Both the position numbers and the translations under genes were made by a program. From assembly GCF_008064665.1 (NCBI RefSeq), contig NZ_VRZA01000001.1, positions 372,001-436,000 on the forward strand: a stretch of DNA of 64,000 bases. Direction: 5' to 3'. Below, piece after piece: positions 19,101 through 28,443 of the stretch. The stretch comes from Parahaliea maris. GTDB lineage: Bacteria; Pseudomonadota; Gammaproteobacteria; Pseudomonadales; Halieaceae. The first letter of the stretch is position 1. Every line of letters begins with the position of its first letter. Below the pieces are notes generated by a model that saw only the letters and a program-made list of their open reading frames with translations, was not told the origin of the DNA and did not search any database.

Positions 19101-19865
19101 TTGCAACAAATTTCTACCGCGCCTGCCGGCTACCAGGCGCGCCCCGACCTGCTGGCGGGCAAAACGGTACTGGTGACCGGCGCCGGTGACGGCATCGGCC
19201 GGGCCGCTGCCGAGACTTACGCTGCCCACGGTGCCACGGTTATACTGCTCGGGCGCACCGTCGACAAACTGGAGGCCGTGTACGATGCCATCGAGGCCGC
19301 GGGTCATCCGCAGCCGGCCATTTTCCCCGTGGATCTGGCCAGTGCCGACGAACAGTCCTACCGGGAACTGGCCCAGGCCATCGAGGAGAACTTTGGCCGG
19401 CTCGACGGCCTCCTGCACAATGCCAGCGTGCTCGGCGAACGTCGCCCCATCGAAAGCGCCACCTGGAAAGCCTGGGAAGAGGTGATGCAGGTCAACGTCA
19501 ATGCCCAGTTCCTACTGACCCGCCACCTGCTGCCCCTGTTGCAGCGCGCTCCCACCGCCTCGTTGATCTTTTCCTCGTCCAGCGTGGGCCGCCGCGGCAA
19601 GGCGTTCTGGGGCGCCTATGCGGTCTCCAAGTTTGCCACCGAAGGCCTGATGCAGGTACTGGCGGCCGAGCTGGAAAACACCTCGCAGGTGCGGGTGAAC
19701 AGCCTGAACCCCGGCGCCACCAATACCGCGATGCGGCGGGCCGCCTACCCGGCGGAAAACCCCACCGACAACCCCGGCCCGGCGGACATCATGCCGGCCT
19801 ACCTCTACCTGATGGGTGACGACAGTGCCGGCGTGCACGGGCAGGCGTTCGATGCGCAGGGCTAA
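19101..19865 (+). CDS. yciK: YciK-family short-chain dehydrogenase
   Basis: This 254-aa classical SDR has the N-terminal GAGDGIGR cofactor motif, HNAS, a serine in FSSSSVG and the YAVSK catalytic pair. The early segment PDLLAGKTVLVTGAGDGIG resembles E. coli YciK, an oxidoreductase of unknown substrate. TTG at 19101 is the likely start: GAGGGA lies 7 bases before it and there is no in-frame ATG at the right place. The end overlaps the next gene by 14 bases. Confidence 0.85.
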   Translation: MQQISTAPAGYQARPDLLAGKTVLVTGAGDGIGRAAAETYAAHGATVILLGRTVDKLEAVYDAIEAAGHPQPAIFPVDLASADEQSYRELAQAIEENFGRLDGLLHNASVLGERRPIESATWKAWEEVMQVNVNAQFLLTRHLLPLLQRAPTASLIFSSSSVGRRGKAFWGAYAVSKFATEGLMQVLAAELENTSQVRVNSLNPGATNTAMRRAAYPAENPTDNPGPADIMPAYLYLMGDDSAGVHGQAFDAQG

Positions 19866-20793
19866 GCTGATTCCACGCTGGCTGCTACTGGCCTCCGCGC
19901 TGCTGGCCGGTTCGGCAATGGCCGAAGTAGCGCCCAACCACTGCGAACTGGAACAGGCGGGCGACCCGCAGCTGCAGCAATCCCTCGAATCGCTGGTCGA
20001 CGAGCTCGGGCTGACCGAGGCCACCGAGCGCGGTGACCTCGCCCTGTCCCTGCTGGTCCTGACGGATGATGAACACCCCCGCCTGGCCCAGATCAACGGC
20101 AACGACATGCTCTACGCCGCCAGCCTGCCGAAAATCGCCATCCTGCTGGGCGCCGCGGTGGGCATGGATGAGGGCTGGCTGAAGCCCGACCGCTCCCTGC
20201 GTCAGGACATACAGGACATGATCCGCTACTCCTGTAACGACTGCGCCAACCGGGTACTGGAGGCCGTAGGGGGCGAGCGCCTGCTGGACGTCCTGCAGTC
20301 GCCGAAGTACGGCTTCTACAATGCCGAGGAAGGCGGCGGACTGTGGCTGGGCAAGCCCTACAACAAGCACCCGGCCTTCCATCGCGACCCGCTCAAGGGC
20401 CTGTCACACGCTGCCACCACCTACCAGGTGGCGCGCTTCTACTGCCGCCTGCACGAAAGCGAGCTGGTGAGCCCCCGACAGGACAGAATGATGCTGGAAG
20501 CGCTGTCCCGACCGGGCATCAACCACAAGTTCGTCAAGGGCCTGGCGGGTGAATCCGGGTTACAGCTGTTCCGCAAATCCGGCACCTGGAGGACCTTCCA
20601 CGCCGACAGCGCACTGGTGCGCCGTGGCGATGAGGCCTATGTACTGGTGGCCCTGAGCCGCGATCACGACGGCTCGGAGTGGCTCGAACAGCTGGCGGAA
20701 CCGATCAATGCCCTGGCGCTGCGCCAGCCTGTGCAGCGGCGGAAACCAGTGACTCATGCGGCTGGTGGCGGCGGCGTAGCATTTCATGAATAG
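19852..20793 (+). CDS. Exported serine hydrolase, class A beta-lactamase-like fold
   Basis: This 313-aa protein has a signal peptide (residues 1-24, ending in SAMA). The three active-site elements of penicillin-recognising serine enzymes are SLPK (SxxK), SCN within RYSCNDCAN, and KSG within FRKSGTWR. It lacks other class A lactamase hallmarks I would expect (no clear ExxLN omega loop), so a peptidoglycan-related or other periplasmic hydrolase is more likely than a true lactamase. The chosen ATG at 19852 follows the family start; the frame is open to 19816. The last 89 bases overlap the 3' end of the convergent serine-hydrolase gene. Confidence 0.8.
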   Translation: MRRAKLIPRWLLLASALLAGSAMAEVAPNHCELEQAGDPQLQQSLESLVDELGLTEATERGDLALSLLVLTDDEHPRLAQINGNDMLYAASLPKIAILLGAAVGMDEGWLKPDRSLRQDIQDMIRYSCNDCANRVLEAVGGERLLDVLQSPKYGFYNAEEGGGLWLGKPYNKHPAFHRDPLKGLSHAATTYQVARFYCRLHESELVSPRQDRMMLEALSRPGINHKFVKGLAGESGLQLFRKSGTWRTFHADSALVRRGDEAYVLVALSRDHDGSEWLEQLAEPINALALRQPVQRRKPVTHAAGGGGVAFHE

Positions 20794-22021
20794 CGCCACC
20801 AACCCGCTGATGATCCACAGCCCCGTTGCGCCGCAACACATTGGATAGCAGCACTGCGATGTAGTGCAGTTGGCGCTCTCCCGCCGCCCCCTCAACCGGT
20901 TCTTCGACAATCGCCAGCGCGTTCATGTAGTTGTAGACGTTGCCGTGGTAGGGGTGGCACTCAAACCCCTCCTCGGCCTTGCAGCGGTACAGCGACCCGG
21001 TCTTGAAATACACCGCGGCGTTCTTCAACTCGGGCGCCGATGCATAGCGAATGCGCCGCTCGGTCACATACAACAGGCGCTTGAGCTGCAGGCTGCTCCA
21101 GGGGTCCACCAGTTTTCCCTGCTCCATTTTCAACGCGAAATCCAGCAGGCCGCGGGGGGTCGCATAACTGTCGCCGCCGCCATCGACCCGGCGCTTGCCG
21201 CCCCGGGTAAAAAAACTGCCCTGGCGAAACGCGCCCAGGGACATACCGTTGGCGGTGACCGGATCCCAGAAGGTTTGCTGGTAGAGCCGGGTCAGCTCTG
21301 CGCGACTGCGCTCCCGAAAAAAACCGTCCACGGCGGCAGGCGCCGGCGGATAGCCGCGTCCCAGCGCCCGCATCATCATGGCGTCACGCTGCACCATCGC
21401 AGCCGCCGAATTGGAGCTCACCGAGAGGGTCCAGTCCAGGTACTCCCACAGTGAGCCGGTATCGCCGATCTGCATCGGGCGACGTTGCAGCGTGCGCTGC
21501 GCCACGTCGAACAGGCGTATCGTGTGATGGTCGCTCTGGGAAAAATCATCGGCCACCAGCGCGGTGTCGCGCAGCACCTGCTGCCGCTGTACCGGGTCGG
21601 GCCAGGTTTCGGCGAGCGCCTGGAACAGGCCCAGGGCGGCGATCACTTTGCCCACACTGCCCACATTCTGGGCGGCGTCACCCCGATATTCGGCGTATAC
21701 CGGCGCATTGGGGTCGGTGAGGTCCAGCAGGGCCAGGGCGTAACGATCCACCTCGTCGCCCAAAAGCCCGAGCACCTCCGCGGTAAAGTCCGGGTCGGGC
21801 GCGGGAATGGCGAGATCGGGATAATCCCGCAGCCGCAACTGCACCGCCGACGTCGGTAACAGGGCGCCGGGGGGCTGCCTGATATCGTTCACCAGACCCT
21901 CATTGGCCAGGCGCGAGCCCTCCACCCGGCGAATGCCGGTGTCGGGATAGCCATCCAGCGGCCAGGCGCCGGCGAAATTCACGGCGCACAGCAACAGCAG
22001 AGCGAACAGTATTCTGCTCAT
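20705..22021 (-). CDS. Exported serine hydrolase with SxxK, SxN and KTG motifs
   Basis: This 438-aa protein has a signal peptide (residues 1-19, ending AGA). It carries SVGK (Ser122-Lys125), SSN (residues 202-204) and KTG in YFKTGSL, i.e. the full penicillin-binding/beta-lactamase catalytic set. It is larger than class A enzymes, and the specific role is unknown. It starts in an ATGA overlap with the stop of the large dikinase-like gene, so the two proteins are made from one message. Its 3' end runs 89 bases into a convergent serine-hydrolase gene. Confidence 0.78.
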   Translation of the reverse strand: MSRILFALLLLCAVNFAGAWPLDGYPDTGIRRVEGSRLANEGLVNDIRQPPGALLPTSAVQLRLRDYPDLAIPAPDPDFTAEVLGLLGDEVDRYALALLDLTDPNAPVYAEYRGDAAQNVGSVGKVIAALGLFQALAETWPDPVQRQQVLRDTALVADDFSQSDHHTIRLFDVAQRTLQRRPMQIGDTGSLWEYLDWTLSVSSNSAAAMVQRDAMMMRALGRGYPPAPAAVDGFFRERSRAELTRLYQQTFWDPVTANGMSLGAFRQGSFFTRGGKRRVDGGGDSYATPRGLLDFALKMEQGKLVDPWSSLQLKRLLYVTERRIRYASAPELKNAAVYFKTGSLYRCKAEEGFECHPYHGNVYNYMNALAIVEEPVEGAAGERQLHYIAVLLSNVLRRNGAVDHQRVGGAIHEMLRRRHQPHESLVSAAAQAGAAPGH

Positions 22022-25002
22022 GGCGCTGCCACCGGCACTTCATCCAGCGCCACCGTCACAGCGTCGATATCGGCCAGCCGCGCCTCCATCCCCTGCAGGT
22101 AGGCAATACCCTGGGCCTGACGGCTCTCGAGGAACGGACGCAGCTGGAACAGGCGCAACTCACCGCCCTCAAACCCGAACTCAACGTCCGCCGGGGCCGG
22201 GTGGCCCTGTTCGTCGGTGATCGCCGGAAAGCGCTGGGGCAGCACCCGGGCAAATTCCACCAGGGTGTCGATCTCATGCGGCTGCAACACGGTATCACTG
22301 CCGCTGGCGGGCAATTGCAGGATGCCTCCCCGGGGGTCGGGCACCCGCCGCCAGGGCGCCGTTGCGGTGGCCAGCACCTTCACTGCCCCGGTCTGCAGGG
22401 AAACTCGCAGGGACTCCGCCGCCTGCCCGTCGACGGCGCCGCCGAGGCCCTCATTGACGGCAACCGAAATCACGTCGTGGCGGCCGCTGTCGATATCTTG
22501 GGTGACCATCACCCCGGACTTGTCCGATGCCACGGATTCCAGCAGGAGGATAGAGGTGTACACGTGTTCCGGCTGGCTCATGTGGGCCTGGCGCCAGGCG
22601 AAGGCACGGGCACTGAAGGGCGAGGCCCAGACCCGGTGGATACTGCGCAGGAGATTGTCGAAGCCCACCACGTTGGGCAGGGTCAGGTTGAGCCCGGCAC
22701 CGGTGAAACCGGGGAGGTCTTCCACATTGGTATCAGAGCGCACAAACACGCCGGGGCTGTCCTCGCCGAAAGCCCGGGTGTAGGCCTGTCGCAGCATATC
22801 GCGAAAGGCCGGGCTCATCTCACTGGTCACCACCAGGTCATAGAGCTCTGCGCGAAAGCGCTCGGTGGCTTCGGCACGGGTAGCGCTACCCGCCGGCAAC
22901 TGGGCCAGCCTTGCGTAATTGGCCTGCATCCAGGCAAAAATACTGCCCCCGCCTCCCGGGTAGGGACGCGCCAGCACTTCCTGGTAAAACAGGCCGAAGG
23001 GAATTGCCAGCCCCCGGGATACCTGCTGTGGGAACAGGGCCCGCAGTTCCCCCAGCTTGGCCGCCTTGGGGCCGACGACCCGGCCCGAGTCCTCCGCCCG
23101 CAACTCCGCCAGCGGCAGGAAGCGGCGCACTTCCAGGTCCAGTTTGTCGAGGTCCGGCTCAATCCTGACGCTGGTCACTCCCCGGTTACTGGCGAAGACC
23201 TCGCTCCATTGCTCGTCCCACAGGGACAGCTCCACCAGGCCGGAATCACTGACCGCCAGCACCACTCGATTGCCCTCGTAGCGGACCAGCTCGCGCTGCA
23301 GGGTTTCGTCCACCGTCACATTGGGGATACCGAGATTGCGCGCCAGCAGTTGAATGTGCGACAGGGGGTTACCTTCGCCGCCGGTGAGAATGCCCGCCAC
23401 CGGCGGCAGGTCGGCCACGGTTTCCGGGAGCAGGTAGATACCGTCGGGATCCAGGTTGCCAAGGTCGTCGAGATCGGGCGAGGTGTGCAGAATTCCCTGG
23501 GCCAGGCCGGGGTTGAGCGCATTGAAGCCCACGCCGATTTCACGGCCAAACAACCGGTGCCGAACACCCGCCAGGCGATTGCCATCCCGGGCGAGACTGT
23601 CGAGAACTCGCGAGTAGAACAGCAGGGGACTGCCGCGCAGCTGGTCGGGCAGGAACTGCGCCGCCCGCGGCTCGATTCCCGTCAGGGTGACCACCGAGCC
23701 CTGGAATTGCATGCGCAGGGCCTGGTTTCCCCATCCCGGCGCTCGCGCCAGGTAGCGCAACAGGTCGCGGTACTCTTCCAGCGACATGGTCAGCGACCTA
23801 CCACTGTCATGCCCAGCGGCAATGGCTTCCTGCAGGGCCGCCTGCAATCGGGTGTTTAACAGCCCGGTGCCATAGGCGGCGTTGCCCGCCTGGGCCAGCC
23901 AGTGCAGTTGTTGCCGCCGGGTAGCCTCTTCGACACGGGGGCCGAGATCCGCCGCGGCCCGGAAAAACTCCCGCTCCAGGTCCACGCCGAGGTCCAGCAG
24001 CTCGAGACGCACCCAGGGCGAATGGACACGCTCGAGGTGGGTGCGCAGGTCGGCCAGCAGTGACGCGCTCGCTGTCAGCCGCGTATCGGCGGGACTGTCC
24101 GGCCCGAGGCCGGCAGCGGCGATGCGCAGGCGCTCCTGCAGCCAGGGGGCGGCGGTGTACTTCGCCGCCAGACTCTCCAGCTCACCCGCCAGGGGTTCGG
24201 CCCGGTACAGCTCGTCGATGGCGTCTGCCAGGGCCAGGTAGGGCGCGCGTTCTGAGGCGGCGCGCCCGGCGGCGTAATCCCGCACCCGGGTGGCGTCTCC
24301 GCCATCCGGGGCGCCGTGAATCTTGGCCCGCAAGCCGGAGAAACCCGGATCGCGCTCTGCCAGCACCACCGCCTGTTCGCGAACCTGCTGTACCGTGGTC
24401 GAATCGCTGCCGTGGGGCAGCAGGCGCAGCCCGGCGCGCAGGGCCAGAAACCGCGGGCCGATCCACTCCGGGCGCTGCACCATCGCCAGCAGCAATTCCC
24501 GGCCGCCGGCGTTTTCATCCTCAGCCTGAATTGCGCCGCGAACAGTGCGGGCCCTGCGCAGAATCCAGCCGTCGTCGACATTGACCAGATATTTCTCGAT
24601 GATCAACTGGCCGTAGGCGTCCATCGCGTGGTCGGCATCGAGAAACGTCGCGGGGTCGATGCCCGCGAGGATATTGGCAATGAAGTAGCCCCGCTCGCGC
24701 AGCACAAGGGTCTGCTCGGTCCACTCGCCATGCTGGAAACCGCCGCCGTGGTCACGGCAGGCAAAGGGTTCGGGTGGCAGGATTTCACCGTCCTGGCAGA
24801 ACCAGCGCACCCGCCTGAAAGGCCCTCTGGGTGAAGATTTCATGGCCTCGATCCAGGCCTGGTAGCGAGCTGCCGGGGCAGCCTCGCCCCCCGCCGCCTC
24901 GCCGGCTATCTCCGCTGGCGCCGCCTGTAGCAGCGGGCTAAGCAGCCACGGCGCCAGCAGCGCCAGGCTCAGCCGGCGCCCGTAATCCCGGTGAATCCGC
25001 AC
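22018..25002 (-). CDS. Exported PEP/pyruvate-binding dikinase-like protein (glucan-dikinase domain order)
   Basis: This 994-aa protein starts at GTG 25002, four bases after an AGGAGG. It opens with a signal peptide (positive RIHRDYGRR, hydrophobic LSLALLAPWLLS, then QAAPA). About 500 residues of mostly helical, unrecognised sequence follow. Next come a phosphohistidine-type domain with the motif GNPLSHIQLLARNLGIP (His near 549) and then an ATP-grasp domain (about 640-960) with VGPKAAKLGEL, VRSDTNVEDLPGFTGAG and ELRLFQLRPF. PPDK and PEP synthase have ATP-grasp first; His-before-ATP order is that of glucan water dikinases. Substrate and activity are unknown. A frame extension to ATG 25056 would remove the clean signal peptide. 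Confidence 0.82.
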   Translation of the reverse strand: MRIHRDYGRRLSLALLAPWLLSPLLQAAPAEIAGEAAGGEAAPAARYQAWIEAMKSSPRGPFRRVRWFCQDGEILPPEPFACRDHGGGFQHGEWTEQTLVLRERGYFIANILAGIDPATFLDADHAMDAYGQLIIEKYLVNVDDGWILRRARTVRGAIQAEDENAGGRELLLAMVQRPEWIGPRFLALRAGLRLLPHGSDSTTVQQVREQAVVLAERDPGFSGLRAKIHGAPDGGDATRVRDYAAGRAASERAPYLALADAIDELYRAEPLAGELESLAAKYTAAPWLQERLRIAAAGLGPDSPADTRLTASASLLADLRTHLERVHSPWVRLELLDLGVDLEREFFRAAADLGPRVEEATRRQQLHWLAQAGNAAYGTGLLNTRLQAALQEAIAAGHDSGRSLTMSLEEYRDLLRYLARAPGWGNQALRMQFQGSVVTLTGIEPRAAQFLPDQLRGSPLLFYSRVLDSLARDGNRLAGVRHRLFGREIGVGFNALNPGLAQGILHTSPDLDDLGNLDPDGIYLLPETVADLPPVAGILTGGEGNPLSHIQLLARNLGIPNVTVDETLQRELVRYEGNRVVLAVSDSGLVELSLWDEQWSEVFASNRGVTSVRIEPDLDKLDLEVRRFLPLAELRAEDSGRVVGPKAAKLGELRALFPQQVSRGLAIPFGLFYQEVLARPYPGGGGSIFAWMQANYARLAQLPAGSATRAEATERFRAELYDLVVTSEMSPAFRDMLRQAYTRAFGEDSPGVFVRSDTNVEDLPGFTGAGLNLTLPNVVGFDNLLRSIHRVWASPFSARAFAWRQAHMSQPEHVYTSILLLESVASDKSGVMVTQDIDSGRHDVISVAVNEGLGGAVDGQAAESLRVSLQTGAVKVLATATAPWRRVPDPRGGILQLPASGSDTVLQPHEIDTLVEFARVLPQRFPAITDEQGHPAPADVEFGFEGGELRLFQLRPFLESRQAQGIAYLQGMEARLADIDAVTVALDEVPVAAP

Positions 25003-25103
25003 AACGCCTCCTGTGTACCCGTCTCGCCAGCGCAGGCCATTCGGCGCTATTGCCAAGACCAGCCAAGACCACTCAGGGACAGCCTGGGGCTGCCCGGGCC
25101 CGG

Positions 25104-26063
25104 TCAGCCCCGCTTGCGGGAGGGACCCGTGCCACCGGCGGGCTTGCCGCCTTTGCGGGCACTGCCCCGGCCGTCGCGCTTGCCGAACTGGCGTTCCATT
25201 TTTTCCCGCTCCTTGATGCTCGCCTTGCGCACTTTTTTCTGTGGCAGGTCGGCCATCCGGTACAGGCTCTTGATTTCCTTGTTCTCCAGCTCAGTCCACT
25301 GACCCTGCTTGACCCGGGAGGGGATGAACACCTCGCCATAGCGCACCCGCTTGAGGCGCGACACCGTCAGGCCCTGGGACTCCCACAGGCGGCGCACTTC
25401 GCGGTTGCGCCCCTCCATGATCACCACGTAATACCAGTGATTGATACCGTCGCCGCCGCCGTCCTGGATATCGGTAAATTTCGCCAGCCCGTCTTCCAGC
25501 ATCACGCCTGCAAGCAGTGCCTCGAGGTGCTCGGGCCTGACATCCCCCATCACCCGCACCATGTACTCGCGCTCGATATTGGACGAGGGGTGCATCAGGG
25601 CATTGGCCAGTTCGCCGTCGGTCGTGAACAGCAACAGACCGGAGGTGTTGTAGTCCAGCCGGCCTATGGATATCCAGCGGCCGCTCTTGAGCTTGGGCAG
25701 GCGCTGAAACACCGTGCGCCGGCCCTGGGGATCCTTGCGCGAACAGACTTCCCCCGTGGGCTTGTGGTACAGGATGCAGCGGGTTTCCTCCGCCGGGGCC
25801 CGATCCAGGGGGCGGCCATCGATGGCGATGCGGGCGCTGTCATCGACCCGGTCACCCAGGCGCGCGGGCTTGCCGTCCACGGCGATCCGGCCCTCTTCGA
25901 TCCAGCGTTCCATTTCGCGCCGGGAGCCGAGCCCGGTGCGGGCCAGGACTTTCTGCAGTTTTTCACCCGTGCGCGGGGAGGCCTTGGCTTCGCTATCGTT
26001 CAGTGACGGGGACTCAGACACGCGGTTCCCCGTCTTCGTTGGTTTCTGGACTGTGTTGCTCAT
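25104..26063 (-). CDS. rluB: 23S rRNA pseudouridine synthase RluB
   Basis: RluB modifies U2605 of 23S rRNA. The protein has an S4 RNA-binding domain (EKLQKVLARTGLGSRREME), the catalytic aspartate in GRLDYNTSGLLLF and the RsuA-family EGRNREVRRLWES motif. A basic, glycine-rich tail rich in Lys and Arg ends the protein. ATG at 26063 gives 319 aa and overlaps scpB by 50 bases. GTG at 26021 (305 aa, 8-base overlap) is an equally good start. scpA-scpB-rluB is a conserved order. Confidence 0.93.
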   Translation of the reverse strand: MSNTVQKPTKTGNRVSESPSLNDSEAKASPRTGEKLQKVLARTGLGSRREMERWIEEGRIAVDGKPARLGDRVDDSARIAIDGRPLDRAPAEETRCILYHKPTGEVCSRKDPQGRRTVFQRLPKLKSGRWISIGRLDYNTSGLLLFTTDGELANALMHPSSNIEREYMVRVMGDVRPEHLEALLAGVMLEDGLAKFTDIQDGGGDGINHWYYVVIMEGRNREVRRLWESQGLTVSRLKRVRYGEVFIPSRVKQGQWTELENKEIKSLYRMADLPQKKVRKASIKEREKMERQFGKRDGRGSARKGGKPAGGTGPSRKRG

Positions 26064-26853
26064 CCGGTTCCGGGGATTCCTCTTCAGGCGCGGTATCAGG
26101 CGCGATTTCAGGCGCGAAAGTCGCGCCGGCAAATTCTGTTCCGCCCACGACGGTAAGCCCGGGCAGGGGTGGGGTGCCCAGACCATCTTCGGCCCCGGCC
26201 TCTGTGCTGGACTCGTCCTGCGGTTCCGCAGACGCTTCCAGAGCGTCTTCTGCGGCGCCGGTATCCGTCGACTCGTTGGCGGCTTCGGCTACCGGCTCGG
26301 AGAAGCCGAGCTCCGCATTCAGGGTCTCAAGGTCGCGTATTTCCGCCAGCGCCGGCAACTGATCCAGGTTCTTGAGGTTGAAATAGTCGAGGAACTGACG
26401 GGTGGTGGCGTACATGGCCGGGCGACCGGGCACGTCGCGATGCCCCACCACACGAATCCACTCCCGCTCGTGCAAGGTCTTGATAATGTTGGAGCTCACC
26501 GCCACGCCGCGAATCTCCTCGATTTCACCGCGGGTAATCGGCTGGCGATAGGCGATCAGGGCGAGCGTTTCCAGCAGCGCGCGCGAGTACTTCTGCGGCC
26601 GCTCGTGCCACAGGCGGGCCACCCAGGGGCTGAGATTCTGGCGCACCTGGAAGCGAAAGCCGCTGGCCACCTCCTGCAACTCGAAGCCGCGGTCCTCGCA
26701 GCGCTCACCGATCTCGGCCAGGGCCTCGCGGATGGCGGTATTGTCCGGCCGCTCGTGCTCCTCGAAAAGTTCGCCGATCTGGGCCACCGACAGGCTCTTG
26801 CCCGCCGCCAGCAGGGCCCCCTCGATTATCTGTACCAGGTTGATTTCTGCCAT
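26014..26853 (-). CDS. scpB: Segregation and condensation protein B
   Basis: ScpB is the kleisin-associated winged-helix partner of ScpA and SMC, used for chromosome compaction and segregation. The first 185 residues are the usual two winged-helix domains (LIAYRQPITRGEIEEIRGV is typical). The following 95 residues form an acidic, low-complexity extension rich in Glu, Asp, Pro and Ser, which is longer than in most families. It starts 14 bases after scpA and overlaps rluB. Confidence 0.93.
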   Translation of the reverse strand: MAEINLVQIIEGALLAAGKSLSVAQIGELFEEHERPDNTAIREALAEIGERCEDRGFELQEVASGFRFQVRQNLSPWVARLWHERPQKYSRALLETLALIAYRQPITRGEIEEIRGVAVSSNIIKTLHEREWIRVVGHRDVPGRPAMYATTRQFLDYFNLKNLDQLPALAEIRDLETLNAELGFSEPVAEAANESTDTGAAEDALEASAEPQDESSTEAGAEDGLGTPPLPGLTVVGGTEFAGATFAPEIAPDTAPEEESPEPDEQHSPETNEDGEPRV

Positions 26854-26867
26854 GTCCTGTTGGGGGC

Positions 26868-27764
26868 TTACTCGGCCCGCGCTTTAACGTGAATGGGCCC
26901 GAAGGGTTCGCTCTGCACGATCTCCACCAGGGACTCCTTGATCAGTTCCATCACCGCGAGAAAGGTCACCACCACGCCCAGTCGCCCCTCGCGATGGGAA
27001 AACAGTGACACAAAGGGCACGAACTGCGCCCCGGACAATTGCTCCAGCACCTCCGCCATGCGCTCCCGGGTCGACAGGGCCTCGCGCTGGATGTGGTGGC
27101 TCTCGAACATATCGGCACGGCGCAGCACCTCGCCGAGGGCCAGCAGCAGCTCGCGCATGTCCACTTCCGGATCCGGCCGGCTGCGGTTGAGGTCCGGCGG
27201 ATTGGCGCTACCCACCCAGGTGTCGCGCTCCAGCCGGGGCATTTCCTCGATATCCTCGGCGGCCTTCTTGAAGCGCTCGTACTCCTGCAGCCGGCGAATG
27301 AGCTGGGCCCGCGGGTCCTCCTCGTCCTCGTCGATCTCGGTAGAGCGCGGCAGCAACATGCGCGACTTGATCTCCGCCAGCATGGCGGCCATCAGCAGGT
27401 ATTCCGCCGCCAGCTCGAACTGCATGGCATCCATCAGTTCGACGTACTGCATGTATTGTGCGGTGATCTCGGACACGTCGATCTCGAGAATGTCGAGATT
27501 CTGGCGCCGTATCAGGTAGAGCAGCAGGTCGAGGGGCCCCTCAAAGGCCTCCAGGAACACCTCCAGCGCCTGGGGGGGAATGTAGAGGTCCTTGGGCAGT
27601 TCGGTCATCGCCTTGCCCAGTACGACCGCGAAGGGCATTTCCCCCTGCTGGGGACGCTCGGGGGCGCCTCCCGGAGGCGTGGCCGCGGCTGCGTCGGGCG
27701 CACCGGACTCGCCGGGGGCGGGCTCCGCCTGGGAATTGGTCTCGTTCACGTGTTCACCTGCCAT
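26868..27764 (-). CDS. scpA: Segregation and condensation protein A
   Basis: ScpA is the kleisin subunit bridging SMC heads. The conserved core includes FEGPLDLLLYLIRRQNLDILEIDVS (quoted here only as a landmark), the ALEMAAEYL-type central segment (FELAAEYLLMAAML) and a C-terminal winged helix. The ATG at 27764 gives 298 aa. GTG at 27749 has a better AGGTGA site upstream and may be the real start. A Pro/Ala-rich N-terminal stretch of about 50 residues precedes the conserved part. Confidence 0.92.
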   Translation of the reverse strand: MAGEHVNETNSQAEPAPGESGAPDAAAATPPGGAPERPQQGEMPFAVVLGKAMTELPKDLYIPPQALEVFLEAFEGPLDLLLYLIRRQNLDILEIDVSEITAQYMQYVELMDAMQFELAAEYLLMAAMLAEIKSRMLLPRSTEIDEDEEDPRAQLIRRLQEYERFKKAAEDIEEMPRLERDTWVGSANPPDLNRSRPDPEVDMRELLLALGEVLRRADMFESHHIQREALSTRERMAEVLEQLSGAQFVPFVSLFSHREGRLGVVVTFLAVMELIKESLVEIVQSEPFGPIHVKARAE

Positions 27765-27819
27765 AGTCTGGGGTGAGTATACCTGAGCCGGGGCCGCTTG
27801 GCGCGAGTCCGCTGCGGGC

Positions 27820-28443
27820 TCAGACCTCGAACGGCGCCGGGTCGCCCTTGCCGCTGCGCAGCAACATCGGCGTGTCGTCGGCGAGGTCAACCACCGTGGT
27901 CGGCTCCATGCCACAATAGCCGCCGTCGATGACCAGGTCGACGTGGTGTTCGAGGGTCTCGCGGATGTCGTAAGGATCGATCAACGGGAATTCGTCCCCT
28001 GGCATGATCAGGGTCACACTCATCAGGGGCTGGCCCAGATCCGCCAGCAGGGCCTGGGCGATGGCGTTGTCCGGCACCCGCAGGCCGACGGTCTTGCGCT
28101 TGGGGTGCATCAGGCGCCGGGGCACCTCGGAGGTCGCCCGCAGGATAAAGGTGTAGGGGCCCGGGGTGGCGTGCTTCAGCAGGCGGTAGACCGTGTTGTC
28201 GACCTTGGCATAGGAGGCGATTTCCGACAGATCCCGACACACCAGGGTAAAGTTGTGGCGGTCGTCCAGCTTGCGGATGCGGCGAATGCGGTCCACCGCC
28301 TGCTTGTCACCGATGTGGCAACCCAGGGCGTAGGCCGAGTCAGTCGGGTAGACCACCACCCCGCCCCCGCGAATGATGTCCACCGCCTGGCGCACCAGCC
28401 GGGCCTGGGGGGATTCCGGGTGAATCTGGAAAAACTGGCTCAT
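27820..28443 (-). CDS. yciO: Sua5/YciO/YrdC-family protein (YciO type)
   Basis: The 207-aa protein has the YrdC/Sua5 fold signature (VVYPTDSAYALGC, then KATPGPYTFIL-like HATPGPYTFIL). Relatives make threonylcarbamoyl-AMP for the universal tRNA t6A modification. The YciO branch is a paralogue whose role in t6A synthesis is uncertain. The ATG at 28443 overlaps the stop of the upstream PHP gene (ATGA). The length equals that of E. coli YciO (206 aa). Confidence 0.88.
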   Translation of the reverse strand: MSQFFQIHPESPQARLVRQAVDIIRGGGVVVYPTDSAYALGCHIGDKQAVDRIRRIRKLDDRHNFTLVCRDLSEIASYAKVDNTVYRLLKHATPGPYTFILRATSEVPRRLMHPKRKTVGLRVPDNAIAQALLADLGQPLMSVTLIMPGDEFPLIDPYDIRETLEHHVDLVIDGGYCGMEPTTVVDLADDTPMLLRSGKGDPAPFEV

